Positions 51,527 to 62,620 of a stretch of DNA of 64,000 bases are shown here, one piece after another. This DNA is from Croceibacterium mercuriale. GTDB lineage: Bacteria > Pseudomonadota > Alphaproteobacteria > Sphingomonadales > Sphingomonadaceae. The stretch covers positions 255,501-319,500 of the forward strand of contig NZ_JTDN01000001.1 of NCBI RefSeq assembly GCF_000802385.1, given 5' to 3'. Numbering within the stretch: position 1 is the stretch's first letter; every line of letters starts with the position of its first letter. The notes under the pieces are model-generated. The model was given only the letters and a program-made list of their open reading frames with translations. It had not been told where the DNA came from and made no database searches. Position numbers and translations under genes: made by a program.

Positions 51527-53364
51527 CAGCAGTCGCGGCGGCTTCCCGCTTCGTCGCGCCACGCTTCGTATCCGCCGGGCAGGCTGCCCAGGTGGCCGGC
51601 GCCGCGGCGCGCCAGCCTGTTCCCAGCGCCCCCATCCCGTTCCCGCTGCCGGCACCCGCCTCGCGGGGCGCCGGCGAAACGCGCATCGCGCTGATCGATC
51701 GCCGCCGCAACCTGCTGTTCACCGCCAAGGCGCGTATTCTGTGGCTGGGCCTCGCCTTCCTGGCGATCGCGGTCGTCGCGGTCATGCGGCTCGCCTGGCT
51801 GGGCGTGGTGCAGCCCGCGACCACCGAACAGTCCATGGCGCAGGCGCTGCTGCCGCCCCGGGCGGAACTGACCGACCGCAACGGCGTGGTGCTGGCCCGC
51901 GCCTTCCCCGCCTATGCGCTGTGGTTCAACCCGCAGGCGCTGGAAGATAGCGGCCCGCCACTGGTGAAGAGCGCACCGGCGGTCGCGCGCGCGCTGGTGG
52001 CGATCTTCCCCGACATGAACGAGACGGCGCTGACCCGCGCGCTGCTCAGCGGCAAGCCGCAATATCTGCGCCGGCGCGTGCTGCCCGAAGATGCCAACCG
52101 CGTGCTCGACATCGGCGAACTGGCGCTGGAACTGCCGCGCGAGGCGGACCGTCATTATCCGCAAGGCACGCTGGCGGCGCATGTGCTCGGCTATGTGAAG
52201 GATGGCGAAGGGCATGTCGGGATGGAGGACGCGCTGCAGGCGCGCCTGTCCGATCCGGCCCTGCGCGACCAGCCGGTCGCCCTGTCGATCGATGCTCGCG
52301 TGCAGGGCGCGCTGGAGGACGAGCTGAGCCGCGGCATGCGGCTGGTGGACGCGGTCGGCGGCGCCGGCATCGTGCTGGACGTCGACACGGGCGAGGTGAT
52401 GGCCATGGCCAGCCTGCCGGCCTTCGACCCGAACCACATGGATCAGGCGGCGCAGGCCATGGTCTTCAACAAGGTCACCAACCAGGTGTACGAGCTGGGC
52501 TCCACCTTCAAGCCGCTGACCGTGGCGGCGGCGATCGATGCCGGCGTCATCACCGACATCTCGCGCCGCTGGCAGGCGGCCCGCCCGCTGCAGATGGGCC
52601 GCTTCCGCATCCGCGACAGCCACTTCATCGGCGCCTCGCTGAATGCGCCGGAGGCGCTGATGCATTCGTCCAACATCGTCACCGCGCAGATCGCGGACGA
52701 GCTGGGGCCGGCACGGATGAAGGACGCGATGGCCCGGCTGGGCTTCAACGCACGCCCGCAGATCGAACTGCCTGCACGCGGCTTCCCCATCTGGCCGTCG
52801 GGCGAGTGGCCGCGGCTGAGGGCGATGACCGTCGCCTATGGCCACGGCGTGGCGGTGACCCCGCTGCATCTGGCAGCTGCCTACGCCACCATGGTCAATG
52901 GCGGGATCTGGCGCCCGGCGACGCTGATGAAGCTGGCACCGGGGCAGGCGCCCAAGGGCCGGCGCGTGTTCCAGGAGGCGACCAGCGCCCGCATGAACCA
53001 GATGTTGCGGCTGATCTCCACCCGCGGCACCGGCCGCAAGGGCGACGCGCCGGGCTTCCGCATCGGCGGCAAGACGGGCAGCGCGGAGAAGCCTGGTGCC
53101 GGTGGGTACCGCCGCACCACGCTGGTGGCGACCTTCGCCGCCGCCTTCCCGATGGACAATCCCCGCTATGTGGTGATCGCCATGCTGGACGAGCCCAAGG
53201 GCACCGCAGCCAGTTCCTTCCAGCGGACCGCCGCGTGGAATGCGGCGCCGATCGTGGGCCGGCTGGTTCCGCGCATCGGGCCGATGCTGGGCGTGATGCC
53301 GGACGACAATCGCGAGGTGGACCTGTCCGACCTCAACCCGCTGATCCACGGCGGCAAGGAGTGA
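51523..53364 (+). CDS. ftsI: Penicillin-binding protein 3, septal transpeptidase FtsI
   Basis: 613 residues. A cytoplasmic tail of about 70 residues, a membrane helix (about 75-97), a dimerisation domain and the transpeptidase domain with the three active-site motifs: STFK (ELGSTFKPLTV), SSN (MHSSNIVTA) and KTG (GGKTGSAEKP). It cross-links septal peptidoglycan together with FtsW. It is coupled to ftsL and murE by overlaps. Confidence 0.96.
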   Translation: MTAVAAASRFVAPRFVSAGQAAQVAGAAARQPVPSAPIPFPLPAPASRGAGETRIALIDRRRNLLFTAKARILWLGLAFLAIAVVAVMRLAWLGVVQPATTEQSMAQALLPPRAELTDRNGVVLARAFPAYALWFNPQALEDSGPPLVKSAPAVARALVAIFPDMNETALTRALLSGKPQYLRRRVLPEDANRVLDIGELALELPREADRHYPQGTLAAHVLGYVKDGEGHVGMEDALQARLSDPALRDQPVALSIDARVQGALEDELSRGMRLVDAVGGAGIVLDVDTGEVMAMASLPAFDPNHMDQAAQAMVFNKVTNQVYELGSTFKPLTVAAAIDAGVITDISRRWQAARPLQMGRFRIRDSHFIGASLNAPEALMHSSNIVTAQIADELGPARMKDAMARLGFNARPQIELPARGFPIWPSGEWPRLRAMTVAYGHGVAVTPLHLAAAYATMVNGGIWRPATLMKLAPGQAPKGRRVFQEATSARMNQMLRLISTRGTGRKGDAPGFRIGGKTGSAEKPGAGGYRRTTLVATFAAAFPMDNPRYVVIAMLDEPKGTAASSFQRTAAWNAAPIVGRLVPRIGPMLGVMPDDNREVDLSDLNPLIHGGKE

Positions 53365-54842
53365 GGCTGGACAGCCTTGCCGCTGCCGCCGGCCTGGCGC
53401 TGCCCGGCGATGCGGGCGAGCTGGCAGGGCGCACGGTCACGGGTTTCGCCATCGACCATCGCAAGGTGACGCCCGGCTGCGTGTTCGGCGCGTTCGCCGG
53501 GCAGACGGTCAATGGCGAGGATTATATCGCCCCTGCCGTCGCCGCAGGGGCGATCGCCATTGTCGCCCGGCCCGGCGTGTCCGCCGACGGCGCAGTCCTG
53601 GTGGCCGCGGCGGAGCCACGGCGGGCGTTCGCGGAGATGGCGGCCGGCTTCTACCAGCCGATCCCGTCCACGCTGGTCGCGGTGACCGGCACGAACGGCA
53701 AGACATCGACGGTGGAGATGATCCGGCAGCTGTGGCGCATCGCCGGCGAGCGGGCCGCCTCCATCGGCACGCTGGGTGTGACCACGCCGGACGAAAGCGT
53801 GACCACCGGTCTGACGACGCCCGACATCGTCACCTTCCTGGCGAACCTGACCGGCCTGGCACGCGAAGGCGTGACGCATGTCGCGTTCGAGGCGTCGAGC
53901 CATGGCCTGTCGCAGTTCCGCAGCGAAGGCGTGGCCGTAGCCGCCGCAGCCTTCACCAATCTCAGCCGCGACCATCTCGACTACCATGCCGACATGGAGG
54001 ATTACTTCGCCGCCAAGATGCGCCTGTTCGGCGAGGTCGTGGCGGATGGCGGTGCCGCGGTGGTGTGGGCGGACGATCCCTGGTCCACCCGGGCAGCGGA
54101 AGTGGCACGGGGCCGGGGCCTGCGGGTGCTGACGGTGGGCGAAGGCGGAGAGTTCCTGCGGCTGGTCGGCCGCGAACCCGGCCTGTTGGGCCAGCGGCTG
54201 CAGCTGGAGATCGACGGCGCGCGCCATTTCGTCACCCTGCCGCTGATCGGCGCCTATCAGGCGGCAAACGCGCTGGTGGCGGCGGCGCTGGTACTGGCGA
54301 CCGGCGGCGCGGTGCCGGCCACGCTGGACGCACTTGCCCGCTTGCAGCCGGTACGCGGCCGGCTGGAACGCGCCGCGATCCTGGCTAACGGAGTCCCGGC
54401 CTATGTCGATTATGCGCACACGCCGGACGCGCTCGGTTCTGCCATCGCGGCATTGCGGCCGCATACGAGCGGGCGGCTGATCATCGTGTTCGGTGCCGGC
54501 GGGGATCGCGATGCTGGCAAGCGGCCGGACATGGGCGCGGTTGCCGCTGCCGGCGCCGATCTGGTGATCGTGACCGACGACAATCCGCGCGGGGAAGACC
54601 CGGCCGCGATCCGCCGCGCCGTACTGGCGGGAGCACCCGGCGCGCGCGAGATCGGCGACCGGCGCGACGCGATCCGCGCCGCACTGGCGGAGGCGCGTGC
54701 GGGCGATCTGGTGCTGGTGGCGGGCAAGGGGCACGAACAGGGGCAGATCATCGGCCGCGGTGCCGACGCCCGCGTGCTGCCATTCGACGATGTGACCGTG
54801 GTGCGCGATTGTGCCGCCAGCCTGACGGAGTGCAACGCATGA
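53361..54842 (+). CDS. murE: UDP-MurNAc-L-Ala-D-Glu:meso-diaminopimelate ligase
   Basis: 493 residues from a GTG inside the ftsI stop. ATP site VTGTNGKTSTVEM near residue 112; the DNPR motif (VTDDNPRGEDP) marks the meso-DAP-adding type; RGRLERA and FGAGGDRDAGKRP are also present. The meso-DAP it uses is made through dapD, encoded at 21.7-22.5 kb. ATGA overlap with murF. Confidence 0.97.
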   Translation: MRLDSLAAAAGLALPGDAGELAGRTVTGFAIDHRKVTPGCVFGAFAGQTVNGEDYIAPAVAAGAIAIVARPGVSADGAVLVAAAEPRRAFAEMAAGFYQPIPSTLVAVTGTNGKTSTVEMIRQLWRIAGERAASIGTLGVTTPDESVTTGLTTPDIVTFLANLTGLAREGVTHVAFEASSHGLSQFRSEGVAVAAAAFTNLSRDHLDYHADMEDYFAAKMRLFGEVVADGGAAVVWADDPWSTRAAEVARGRGLRVLTVGEGGEFLRLVGREPGLLGQRLQLEIDGARHFVTLPLIGAYQAANALVAAALVLATGGAVPATLDALARLQPVRGRLERAAILANGVPAYVDYAHTPDALGSAIAALRPHTSGRLIIVFGAGGDRDAGKRPDMGAVAAAGADLVIVTDDNPRGEDPAAIRRAVLAGAPGAREIGDRRDAIRAALAEARAGDLVLVAGKGHEQGQIIGRGADARVLPFDDVTVVRDCAASLTECNA

Positions 54843-56314
54843 ACGCTGTCGCCCAGACCTCCCGCGGGTCCCTGCGCTGGCCCGCCGCCCCCCGGCCACC
54901 CGTGCCGCTATCGCTGTGGACCGCGCAGGCGATCGCCGTTGCGACCGGCGGGCAGGCCAGCGGTGCGTTCCAGGTTTCCGGCGTGGAGATCGACTCGCGC
55001 GATGTGCGCAGCGGTGACCTGTTCGTGGCACTGGCGGGCGAGACCACCGATGGTCACGCCTTTCTGGCCAAGGCGTTTGCCAATGGCGCTGCCGCCGCCC
55101 TGGTGGACCGCCCCGTTCCCTACCCGCATGTGCTGGTCGCCGACACCTTTGCCGCGTTGCAGGCGCTGGCGGCAACGGCCCGCGGGCGGGTGCCGAAGGC
55201 GCGGATCGTCGGCGTCACCGGATCGGTCGGCAAGACCGGCGTGAAGGAGGCGATCTTCGCCACGCTGCAGCGCCACGCCGCCGGTCACGCGCATCGCTCC
55301 ATCCGGTCCTACAACAACCATGTCGGCGTGCCGCTCAGCCTGGCGCGGATGCCCGCCGCCAGCCGCTACGGCGTGTTCGAGATGGGCATGAACCATGCGG
55401 GCGAGATCGCCGGGCTGACCGCGCAGGTCCGCCCCCATGTCGCGGTGATCACCACCGTCGCGCCCGCGCATATCGAGAACCTGGGCAGCATGGCGGCGAT
55501 CGCCGACGCCAAGGCGGAGATCTTCGCCGGGCTCGCGCCGGGCGGCACTGCGGTGATCCCGGCCGACAGCCCGCATTTCGAACAGCTGCGCGATGCCGCG
55601 CTGGCGGCCAGTGCGCGCATCCTGTCCTTCGGCAGCGCAGCCCATGCCGACATGCAGCTGGTGGATGCGATCCCGGCGGCCAATGGCGGATCGCTGGTCA
55701 CGGCGCGGCTGGGCGACCGGCACCTGTGCTACAATGTGGCGCATCCGGGCGAGCACTGGGTCGCCAATTCGCTGTGCGTGATGGCCGCGGTGCATGCCGC
55801 CGGGGCCGATCTGGGTGCGGCGGGGCTGGCGCTGGCGGAGATGGGCGGGCTGAAGGGCCGCGGCGCGCGGTTGCGCGTGCCGGTGCCGGGCGGCCATGCA
55901 TTGTTCATCGACGAAAGCTACAACGCCAACCCGGCCTCCATGCGCGCTACCCTGGCGCAACTGGGGCAGACGCCGGCGACGCGGCGGATCGCCGTGCTGG
56001 GATCGATGAAGGAGCTGGGCGAGTTCGCACCGTCCTTCCATGCGCAGCTGGCCGATCCGCTGGCCGCGGCCGGGGTCGACCATGCGGTGCTGGTCGGGCC
56101 GGAGATGACGGCTTTGGCGGGTGAGTTGGGGAAAGCGGTTCGGCGCGCGCTTGGCAAGCCGGCCGGTTTTGTCCATTGCACAGGATCGGGCGAGGCCATC
56201 GCGGCGCTGGAGGACTGGGGCCTGACCGCCGGCGACGTCGTGCTGGTGAAGGGCTCCAATTCCATCGGGCTGGGGCAGGTGATTGCCCATTTCGCCCAGA
56301 AAACCGCTGATTGA
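54839..56314 (+). CDS. murF: UDP-MurNAc-tripeptide:D-Ala-D-Ala ligase
   Basis: 491 residues from the ATG overlapping murE. ATP loop VTGSVGKTGVKEA near residue 125; family relatives usually have a Thr after GKT, here Gly. NNHVGVPLSL, VFEMGMNHAGEI and IDESYNANPASMRA are all typical. It adds D-Ala-D-Ala to the tripeptide. A 52-bp gap follows before mraY, the largest break inside the cluster. Confidence 0.96.
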   Translation: MNAVAQTSRGSLRWPAAPRPPVPLSLWTAQAIAVATGGQASGAFQVSGVEIDSRDVRSGDLFVALAGETTDGHAFLAKAFANGAAAALVDRPVPYPHVLVADTFAALQALAATARGRVPKARIVGVTGSVGKTGVKEAIFATLQRHAAGHAHRSIRSYNNHVGVPLSLARMPAASRYGVFEMGMNHAGEIAGLTAQVRPHVAVITTVAPAHIENLGSMAAIADAKAEIFAGLAPGGTAVIPADSPHFEQLRDAALAASARILSFGSAAHADMQLVDAIPAANGGSLVTARLGDRHLCYNVAHPGEHWVANSLCVMAAVHAAGADLGAAGLALAEMGGLKGRGARLRVPVPGGHALFIDESYNANPASMRATLAQLGQTPATRRIAVLGSMKELGEFAPSFHAQLADPLAAAGVDHAVLVGPEMTALAGELGKAVRRALGKPAGFVHCTGSGEAIAALEDWGLTAGDVVLVKGSNSIGLGQVIAHFAQKTAD

Positions 56315-56366
56315 CACGGTCGGGCTCCCTTATGGGGCCGGACCGGAACAGGACTGACAGGCACTC

Positions 56367-57434
56367 ATGCTGTACCTGCTTGCAGAATATCTCGGCTTCG
56401 AAGGCCTCCTGAACCTCGTCAGGTATCAGACGTTCCGTGCCGGCGCGACGATGCTGACCGCGCTCGCCATCGGGCTGATGATCGGTCCCCGCTTCATCAA
56501 CATGCTGCGCGTGCGGCAGGGCAAGGGCCAGCCGATCCGCGCCGACGGGCCGCCGACCCACCTGGCGAAGGTCGGCACGCCGACCATGGGCGGGCTGATG
56601 ATCCTGACCAGCCTGGTGCTGTCCATGCTGTTGTGGATGAACCCGGCCAGCCCGTTCGCCTGGGCTTGCCTGGCGGTGACCGTCGGCTTCGGCCTCATCG
56701 GGTTCATGGACGATTACGACAAGGTCACGAAGAGCAGCCACAAGGGCGTGTCCGGCAAGGTGCGGTTGCTGCTGGAATTCGCCGTGGCCGGCGTCGCCTC
56801 GTGGATCATCGTCAGCCAGATCAGCACCAACCTGTATATCCCGTTCCTGTCGCTGGCCGTGCCGCTGGGGCCGTTCTACTACGTGTTCGCCGCGACCGTG
56901 ATTGTCGGCTTCGGCAATGCGGTGAACCTGACGGACGGGCTGGACGGGCTGGCCACCATGCCGGTGGTGATCGCCGCGGGCGCCTTCATGATCATCTGCT
57001 ATCTGGTCGGTCGCGTGGACTATTCCGAGTATCTGGGCATCCCGCATGTGGGCGGTACCGGGGAACTTGCGCTGTTCTGCGCCGGGATTATGGGGGCGGG
57101 CCTGGCCTTCCTGTGGTTCAACGCGCCGCCGGCGGCCGTGTTCATGGGCGACACCGGCAGCCTGGCCCTGGGCGGCGCACTGGGCGCGATCGCGGTGGCC
57201 GCACATCACGAGATCGTGCTGCTGATCATCGGCGGCCTGTTCGTGATGGAGACCGCCAGCGTCATCATCCAGGTGTTCTGGTTCAAGCGGACGGGCAAGC
57301 GCATCTTCCGTATGGCGCCGATCCATCATCATTTCGAACAGCTCGGCTGGAAGGAATCGACGGTCGTGATCCGCTTCTGGATCATCGCCATCGTGCTGGC
57401 CGTGCTGGGCCTGGCGACGCTCAAGGTCAGGTGA
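56367..57434 (+). CDS. mraY: Phospho-N-acetylmuramoyl-pentapeptide transferase
   Basis: 355 residues with about ten membrane helices. Signature pieces: [25 protein letters not shown] (catalytic Asp pair), [10 protein letters not shown] and the MAPIHHHFE motif near the carboxy end. It makes lipid I on the inner membrane. GTGA overlap with murD. Confidence 0.97.
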   Translation: MLYLLAEYLGFEGLLNLVRYQTFRAGATMLTALAIGLMIGPRFINMLRVRQGKGQPIRADGPPTHLAKVGTPTMGGLMILTSLVLSMLLWMNPASPFAWACLAVTVGFGLIGFMDDYDKVTKSSHKGVSGKVRLLLEFAVAGVASWIIVSQISTNLYIPFLSLAVPLGPFYYVFAATVIVGFGNAVNLTDGLDGLATMPVVIAAGAFMIICYLVGRVDYSEYLGIPHVGGTGELALFCAGIMGAGLAFLWFNAPPAAVFMGDTGSLALGGALGAIAVAAHHEIVLLIIGGLFVMETASVIIQVFWFKRTGKRIFRMAPIHHHFEQLGWKESTVVIRFWIIAIVLAVLGLATLKVR

Positions 57435-58768
57435 TCACCTCCCCCACCTTCGCCGGTCGTCGCTATGCCGTGCTGGGCCTCGCCCGGTCCGGCATGGCGA
57501 CGGTCGAGGCGCTGCTGGCAAGCGGCGCCCATGTGACGGCGTGGGACCGGCAGGACGGCCCCCGCGCGGCGCTGGCGGGGCGCTGCACGATTGCCGACCC
57601 ACTCGAAATCGACCTTGCCGGCTTCGATGGCGTGGTGGTCAGCCCCGGCGTGCCGCTGAACACGCACCCGATTGCCGCGCGTGCGCGCGCCGCCGGCGTG
57701 CCGGTGATCGGCGACATCGAACTGTTTGCGCAGGCGCGCGCCAGCCTGCCGCCACACAAGGTAGTTGGCATCACCGGCACCAATGGCAAGTCCACCACCA
57801 CCGCACTGCTGCATCATATCTGCGCGGTCGCCGGCCTGCCGGTCACGATGGGCGGCAATATCGGCCTGCCGATCCTGGCGCAGGAGCCGCTGCCGGAAGG
57901 TGGCGTCTATGTGCTGGAGCTGTCGAGCTACCAGATCGACCTCACCCGCAGCCTTGATTGCGACGTGGCGGTGCTGCTGAACGTCACGCCCGACCACCTC
58001 GACCGCTATGACGGGTTCGAAGGCTACAAGCAGTCGAAACTGCGCCTGTTCGGAATGCAGACGGAGCCGCATGCCGCCATCGTGGCCGATACGGACGAGA
58101 GTCTGCTGCAGCACATCCTTGACCTGCCGACCGGGCCGGGCACCCTGTCGCTGCCGCCTGAGGAGCCGAACTTCGCGGTTCATGACCAGGCTGCCTTCCC
58201 GGCGCTGCAAGGACCGCACAACGCGCAGAACATCTGGGCCGCGGCAGCAGTAGCGCAGGCCCTCGGCATCCCGGCCGAGGCGCTGGCCCACGCGCTCCGC
58301 ACCTATCCCGGCCTGCCGCACCGGATGGAGCGGATCGGCGAGTTCGACGGGGTGCTGTTCGTGAACGACAGCAAGGCCACCAACCCCGCCTCGACCGCGC
58401 CGGCCCTGTCCGCCTATCCGCACGTGCACTGGATCGTCGGCGGCTTGCCCAAGGGTGACGATCTGGACGAATGCGCTTCCGGGTTCCCCCATGTCGTGCG
58501 GGCCTACACGATCGGCGAGGCCGGGCCGCACTTTGCCGATATCCTTGAATCTCACATGCCGGTCGAACGGTGCGAGATGATGTGCGAGGCCGTGCGGCGC
58601 GCGATCGCCTGCGCGCAGCCGGGCGAGGTGGTACTGCTGAGCCCCGCCTGCGCCAGCTTTGACCAGTTCCGCGATTACGAGAAGCGCGGGGATGCCTTCC
58701 GGGAGATCGTCCTCAGTCTCACCAGCGGAGCGGACGACGCCTGCTGCGATCCGGAACGTGCCGCATGA
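57431..58768 (+). CDS. murD: UDP-MurNAc-L-alanine:D-glutamate ligase
   Basis: 445 residues from a GTG overlapping the mraY stop. A nucleotide-sugar domain ([17 protein letters not shown]), ATP loop [13 protein letters not shown] and the later [11 protein letters not shown] are diagnostic. It adds D-Glu to UDP-MurNAc-Ala. ATGA overlap with ftsW. Confidence 0.97.
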   Translation: MITSPTFAGRRYAVLGLARSGMATVEALLASGAHVTAWDRQDGPRAALAGRCTIADPLEIDLAGFDGVVVSPGVPLNTHPIAARARAAGVPVIGDIELFAQARASLPPHKVVGITGTNGKSTTTALLHHICAVAGLPVTMGGNIGLPILAQEPLPEGGVYVLELSSYQIDLTRSLDCDVAVLLNVTPDHLDRYDGFEGYKQSKLRLFGMQTEPHAAIVADTDESLLQHILDLPTGPGTLSLPPEEPNFAVHDQAAFPALQGPHNAQNIWAAAAVAQALGIPAEALAHALRTYPGLPHRMERIGEFDGVLFVNDSKATNPASTAPALSAYPHVHWIVGGLPKGDDLDECASGFPHVVRAYTIGEAGPHFADILESHMPVERCEMMCEAVRRAIACAQPGEVVLLSPACASFDQFRDYEKRGDAFREIVLSLTSGADDACCDPERAA

Positions 58769-59979
58769 ATGTCGCCCGCCCCTACGTGCCACGGCCCGGC
58801 GTCCGCCAGGCGGCCGGCGTGCAGTTTCCGCGCACGCGGCGTCAGCGGCTGCGCATCTGGTGGCAGGAGATCGACCGCCCGTTGCTGGCCATGGTGCTGC
58901 TGCTGATGGCGCTGGGCGCTCTGGCGGTGGCAGCCGCCAGCCCGGCGAGCGCGCGGCGCCTGTCGGGCAGCGAGGGCACGTTGCCCGACCTGTACTTCTT
59001 CTACCTGCACCTGCAGTTCCAGCTGCTGGGACTGGTGGTGCTGATCGCCACGTCGTTCCTGTCGCTGCCGCTGATCCGGCGCGGATCGATCCTGCTGACG
59101 GTGCTGATGCTGCTGGCGCTGGTGCTGGTCCCGCTGGTGGGGAGCGAGGTCAACGGTGCACGCCGCTGGCTGAACCTGGGCATCCGCTTCCAGCCGTCCG
59201 AGTTCCTGAAGCCGGTCTTCCTGGTGACGGTCGCGTGGGTGCTCAGCTGGCGGCTGCGCGATCCCGACCTGCCGGTGATCGGCGTCAGCGCCGGCCTGCT
59301 GGCGCTGGTCGTCGGGCTGCTGATGCTGCAGCCCAATCTGGGCGACGCGATCCTGTTCACCGGCGCCTGGTTCGTGCTGGTGCTGCTGGCGGGCCTGCCG
59401 CTGAAGCGCATCGGCATCCTGGGCGGGGCAGGCTTCGCCGCGCTGGTGATCGCGTATCTCACCTATGACAATGCCCGGCACCGGATCGACAGCTTCCTGG
59501 GCGGCGGCACCGCCTACGACCAGGTGGACCTGGCCCGCCGCACCATCATGAATGGCGGTTGGACCGGCAGCGGCCTGTGGCTGGGCCGGCGCAAGATGAT
59601 GCTGCCGGAGGCGCATACCGACTACATCTTCTCCGTGATCGGGGAAGAGTTCGGTCTGCTGGTTTGCGCCTTCGTCGTCCTGGTCTATCTGGCGATCGTG
59701 CTGCGCGTGGTGCAGCGGATGATCGGCGAGGACAATCTGTTCACCCTGCTTTCGGCTACCGGCCTGATCGCCCTGTTCGGCGGGCAGGCCTTCATCAACA
59801 TGCTGGTCAACCTGCAGCTGTTCCCGTCCAAGGGGATGACGCTGCCGCTGGTCAGCTATGGCGGCTCATCCACCATCGCGCAGTGCTTCCTGGTGGGGCT
59901 GCTGCTGGCGATCACGCGGCGCAATCCGTTCGTGGAACGCGAAGGCCTGCCCGGCTCCGGGCAGGAGCGCGGGCGATGA
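58765..59979 (+). CDS. ftsW: Septal peptidoglycan glycosyltransferase FtsW
   Basis: 404 residues of the SEDS family with about ten helices. Conserved pieces: NGARRWLNLGIRFQPSEFLK, MLQPNLGDAILF, EAHTDYIFSVIGEEFGLL and PLVSYGGSSTIAQC. It polymerises lipid II at the septum with FtsI. ATGA overlap with murG. Confidence 0.97.
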   Translation: MNVARPYVPRPGVRQAAGVQFPRTRRQRLRIWWQEIDRPLLAMVLLLMALGALAVAAASPASARRLSGSEGTLPDLYFFYLHLQFQLLGLVVLIATSFLSLPLIRRGSILLTVLMLLALVLVPLVGSEVNGARRWLNLGIRFQPSEFLKPVFLVTVAWVLSWRLRDPDLPVIGVSAGLLALVVGLLMLQPNLGDAILFTGAWFVLVLLAGLPLKRIGILGGAGFAALVIAYLTYDNARHRIDSFLGGGTAYDQVDLARRTIMNGGWTGSGLWLGRRKMMLPEAHTDYIFSVIGEEFGLLVCAFVVLVYLAIVLRVVQRMIGEDNLFTLLSATGLIALFGGQAFINMLVNLQLFPSKGMTLPLVSYGGSSTIAQCFLVGLLLAITRRNPFVEREGLPGSGQERGR

Positions 59980-61196
59980 CCGCACCGGGCGGGGAAAGCC
60001 CGCTGCCTGGCATCGTGTCGCGCCACTTCGTGCTGGTTGCCGGCGGCACCGGCGGGCACCTGACACCGGCCTACGCCCTGGCCCAGGAGCTGGAGCGGCG
60101 CGGTCATGTGGTGGCGCTGATCACCGATGCGCGCGGGGCCGCGATCCCCGGCAAGCCCGATTTCCTGCCGGCCCATGTCATGGCGGCGGGGCGGTTCACA
60201 AAAAATCCGCTCGGCTGGCCGGCGGCGCTGTCGGCCATGCTGGAAGGCCGCCGCATGGCGCGCGCGCTCTACAAGGGACTGCGCCCCACCGCCGTGGTCG
60301 GCTTCGGCGGCTATCCCGCTCTGCCCGCGCTGCTGGCGGCGAATGGCGAGAACATTCCGACTGTGATCCACGAACAGAATGCCGTGCTGGGCCGGGTTAA
60401 CCGCCTGCTCGCCAGCCGGGTGGATGCGATCGCCACCGCTTACGAGAAGGTCGCCCGGCTCGATCCGGCACTGGCAGGCAAGGTGCACGTGGTGGGCAAT
60501 CCGGTGCGGCCGGCGGTGCTGTCGCTGCGGGACGAGCCCTATCCGCTGGTTACGCCCGACGGGCCGATCCGTCTGCTGGTGACGGGCGGCAGCCAGGGTG
60601 CGCGGATCCTGTCCGATGTCGTGCCGCGGGGTCTGGCCTTGCTGCCGCCCGAGCTGCGCGCACGGTTGCAGGTGACGCAGCAGTGCCGGCCGGAGGATCT
60701 GGCCGGCGTGCGCGCCTTCTATGCGGAGAACGGCATCGCGGCCGATCTCGCCAGCTTCTTCGAGGACATGGACGCGCGTCTGGCGGGCACGCATCTGTTC
60801 GTCGGGCGGGCCGGCGCCAGCACCATCGCCGAACTGAGCGCGGCTGGGCGTCCGGCGATCCTGGTCCCGCTGCCCATCGCCACCGACGATCATCAGGCTG
60901 CCAACGCCGTCGAACTGGCGGCAGCCGGCGGGGCGCGGTCGATCCGGCAGCATCTGTTCACGCCCGAGGAACTGGCGCGACAGGTGGCCGAACTCGCCGC
61001 CGATCCGGAGGGGCTTGCCGTTGCCGCCCATGCCGCATGGAATTGCGGCCGACCCGATGCTGCGCGCGACCTGGCCGACCTGGTGGAAGGGTTCGGCGGC
61101 ACCCCGGTGCAGGACGTGATCCGCACCGCTGCCGCCAAGCCGGCCACCGGCGCGGCGCTGGCCGGCGCGGTCAGCACGACGGATGCGGCGCAGTGA
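59976..61196 (+). CDS. murG: UDP-GlcNAc:lipid I GlcNAc transferase
   Basis: 406 residues, a GT-B fold enzyme of family GT28. Start motif [17 protein letters not shown], then [38 protein letters not shown] and [15 protein letters not shown] with ATDDHQ. It makes lipid II. The carboxy tail is about 30 residues longer than in many relatives. GTGA overlap with murC. Confidence 0.97.
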   Translation: MTAPGGESPLPGIVSRHFVLVAGGTGGHLTPAYALAQELERRGHVVALITDARGAAIPGKPDFLPAHVMAAGRFTKNPLGWPAALSAMLEGRRMARALYKGLRPTAVVGFGGYPALPALLAANGENIPTVIHEQNAVLGRVNRLLASRVDAIATAYEKVARLDPALAGKVHVVGNPVRPAVLSLRDEPYPLVTPDGPIRLLVTGGSQGARILSDVVPRGLALLPPELRARLQVTQQCRPEDLAGVRAFYAENGIAADLASFFEDMDARLAGTHLFVGRAGASTIAELSAAGRPAILVPLPIATDDHQAANAVELAAAGGARSIRQHLFTPEELARQVAELAADPEGLAVAAHAAWNCGRPDAARDLADLVEGFGGTPVQDVIRTAAAKPATGAALAGAVSTTDAAQ

Positions 61197-62620
61197 AGGG
61201 CGTCGGCACCGACATCGGCACGATCCACTTCGTCGGCATCGGCGGCATCGGCATGTCCGGTATTGCCGAGGTGATGCACAATCTGGGCTACCACGTGCAG
61301 GGCTCCGATCAGGCGGAGGGCGCCAGCGTGGAGCGGTTGCGTGGCCGCGGCATTCCGGTCAGCATCGGCCATGCGGCAGCCAACGTGGCCGGCGTAGCGG
61401 TGGTGGTCGTCTCCACTGCGGTGAAGCGCGACAATCCGGAGGTCGCCGCCGCCCTGTCCGCCCGCGTGCCGGTGGTGCGCCGGGCGGAGATGCTGGCGGA
61501 GCTGATGCGGCTGAAGAGCACGGTCGCGGTCGCCGGTACCCATGGCAAGACCACCACCACCAGCATGGTCGCCGCACTGCTGGATGCGGGCGGGGTGGAC
61601 CCGACCGTGATCAATGGCGGCATCATCGAGCAGTACGGCTCCAACGCCCGGCTCGGCGCCAGCGAATGGATGGTGGTGGAGGCGGACGAGAGCGACGGCA
61701 GCTTCCTGCGGCTGGACGGGACGATCGCTGTCGTCACCAATATCGATCCGGAGCACCTGGATCATTACGGCAGCTTCGACGCGGTGCGCGAGGCGTTCGT
61801 GGAGTTCATCGAGAACGTGCCGTTCTATGGCGCGGCGGTGCTGTGCCTGGATCATCCGGAAGTGCAGCAGGTGATCGCCCGCGTGCGCGACCGGCGGATC
61901 GTGACCTACGGCTTCTCCGCCCAGGCGGACTGGCGCGCGGACCATGTGCGCAGCGGCGGGGGCGGCAACACCTTCGATGCGGTGCATGTGGCGCGCGATG
62001 GCAGCCGGCGGGTAATCGCCGATGTGCACCTGCCCATGCCAGGCCGGCACAATGTGCTGAACGCACTGGCCGCGATCGCGGTGGCGGCGGAGCTGGGCTG
62101 CGGTGACGAGGTGATCCGCACCGGCTTCGCCCGGTTCGGCGGCGTGCGCCGCCGCTTCACCCGCGTGGGCGAGGTGAATGGTGCTACGGTGATCGATGAT
62201 TACGGCCATCATCCGGTGGAGATCCGCGCGGTGCTGTCGGCCGCGCGGGAGGCGGCCGAGGGCCGCGTGATCGCAGTTGTGCAGCCGCATCGCTATACCC
62301 GGCTGCGCGATCTGATGGGCGACTTCCAGGGTGCGTTCGGCGATGCCGACATGGTCTTCGCCGCGCCGGTCTATTCCGCAGGAGAGGCGCCGATCGACGG
62401 CGTCAGTTCGGCGACGCTGATCGAAGGGCTGCAGGCGCGCGGACAGCGGCAGGCCGGGCTGGTGCCCGACGCCGGGGCCCTGGCCGATGTACTGGCGCCG
62501 CTGGTGCAGCCCGGCGACATGGTGGTGTGCCTGGGCGCGGGCGACATCACCCGCTGGGCCGCGGACCTGGCGCCCGCCATTGCCGAGCGCCTGCCGGCCG
62601 TTGCCGGACAGCCGGCATGA
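61193..62620 (+). CDS. murC: UDP-MurNAc:L-alanine ligase
   Basis: 475 residues from a GTG overlapping the murG stop. [18 protein letters not shown] opens the sugar-nucleotide domain; ATP loop [14 protein letters not shown] near residue 113; [10 protein letters not shown] and [11 protein letters not shown] are diagnostic. It adds the first amino acid. ATGA overlap with murB. Confidence 0.97.
   Translation: MKGVGTDIGTIHFVGIGGIGMSGIAEVMHNLGYHVQGSDQAEGASVERLRGRGIPVSIGHAAANVAGVAVVVVSTAVKRDNPEVAAALSARVPVVRRAEMLAELMRLKSTVAVAGTHGKTTTTSMVAALLDAGGVDPTVINGGIIEQYGSNARLGASEWMVVEADESDGSFLRLDGTIAVVTNIDPEHLDHYGSFDAVREAFVEFIENVPFYGAAVLCLDHPEVQQVIARVRDRRIVTYGFSAQADWRADHVRSGGGGNTFDAVHVARDGSRRVIADVHLPMPGRHNVLNALAAIAVAAELGCGDEVIRTGFARFGGVRRRFTRVGEVNGATVIDDYGHHPVEIRAVLSAAREAAEGRVIAVVQPHRYTRLRDLMGDFQGAFGDADMVFAAPVYSAGEAPIDGVSSATLIEGLQARGQRQAGLVPDAGALADVLAPLVQPGDMVVCLGAGDITRWAADLAPAIAERLPAVAGQPA

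Noticed and set aside
54908-58792. Minus-strand open frames opposite murF, mraY and murD
   Set aside because: No recognisable domains; the dcw genes on the plus strand explain the DNA completely.
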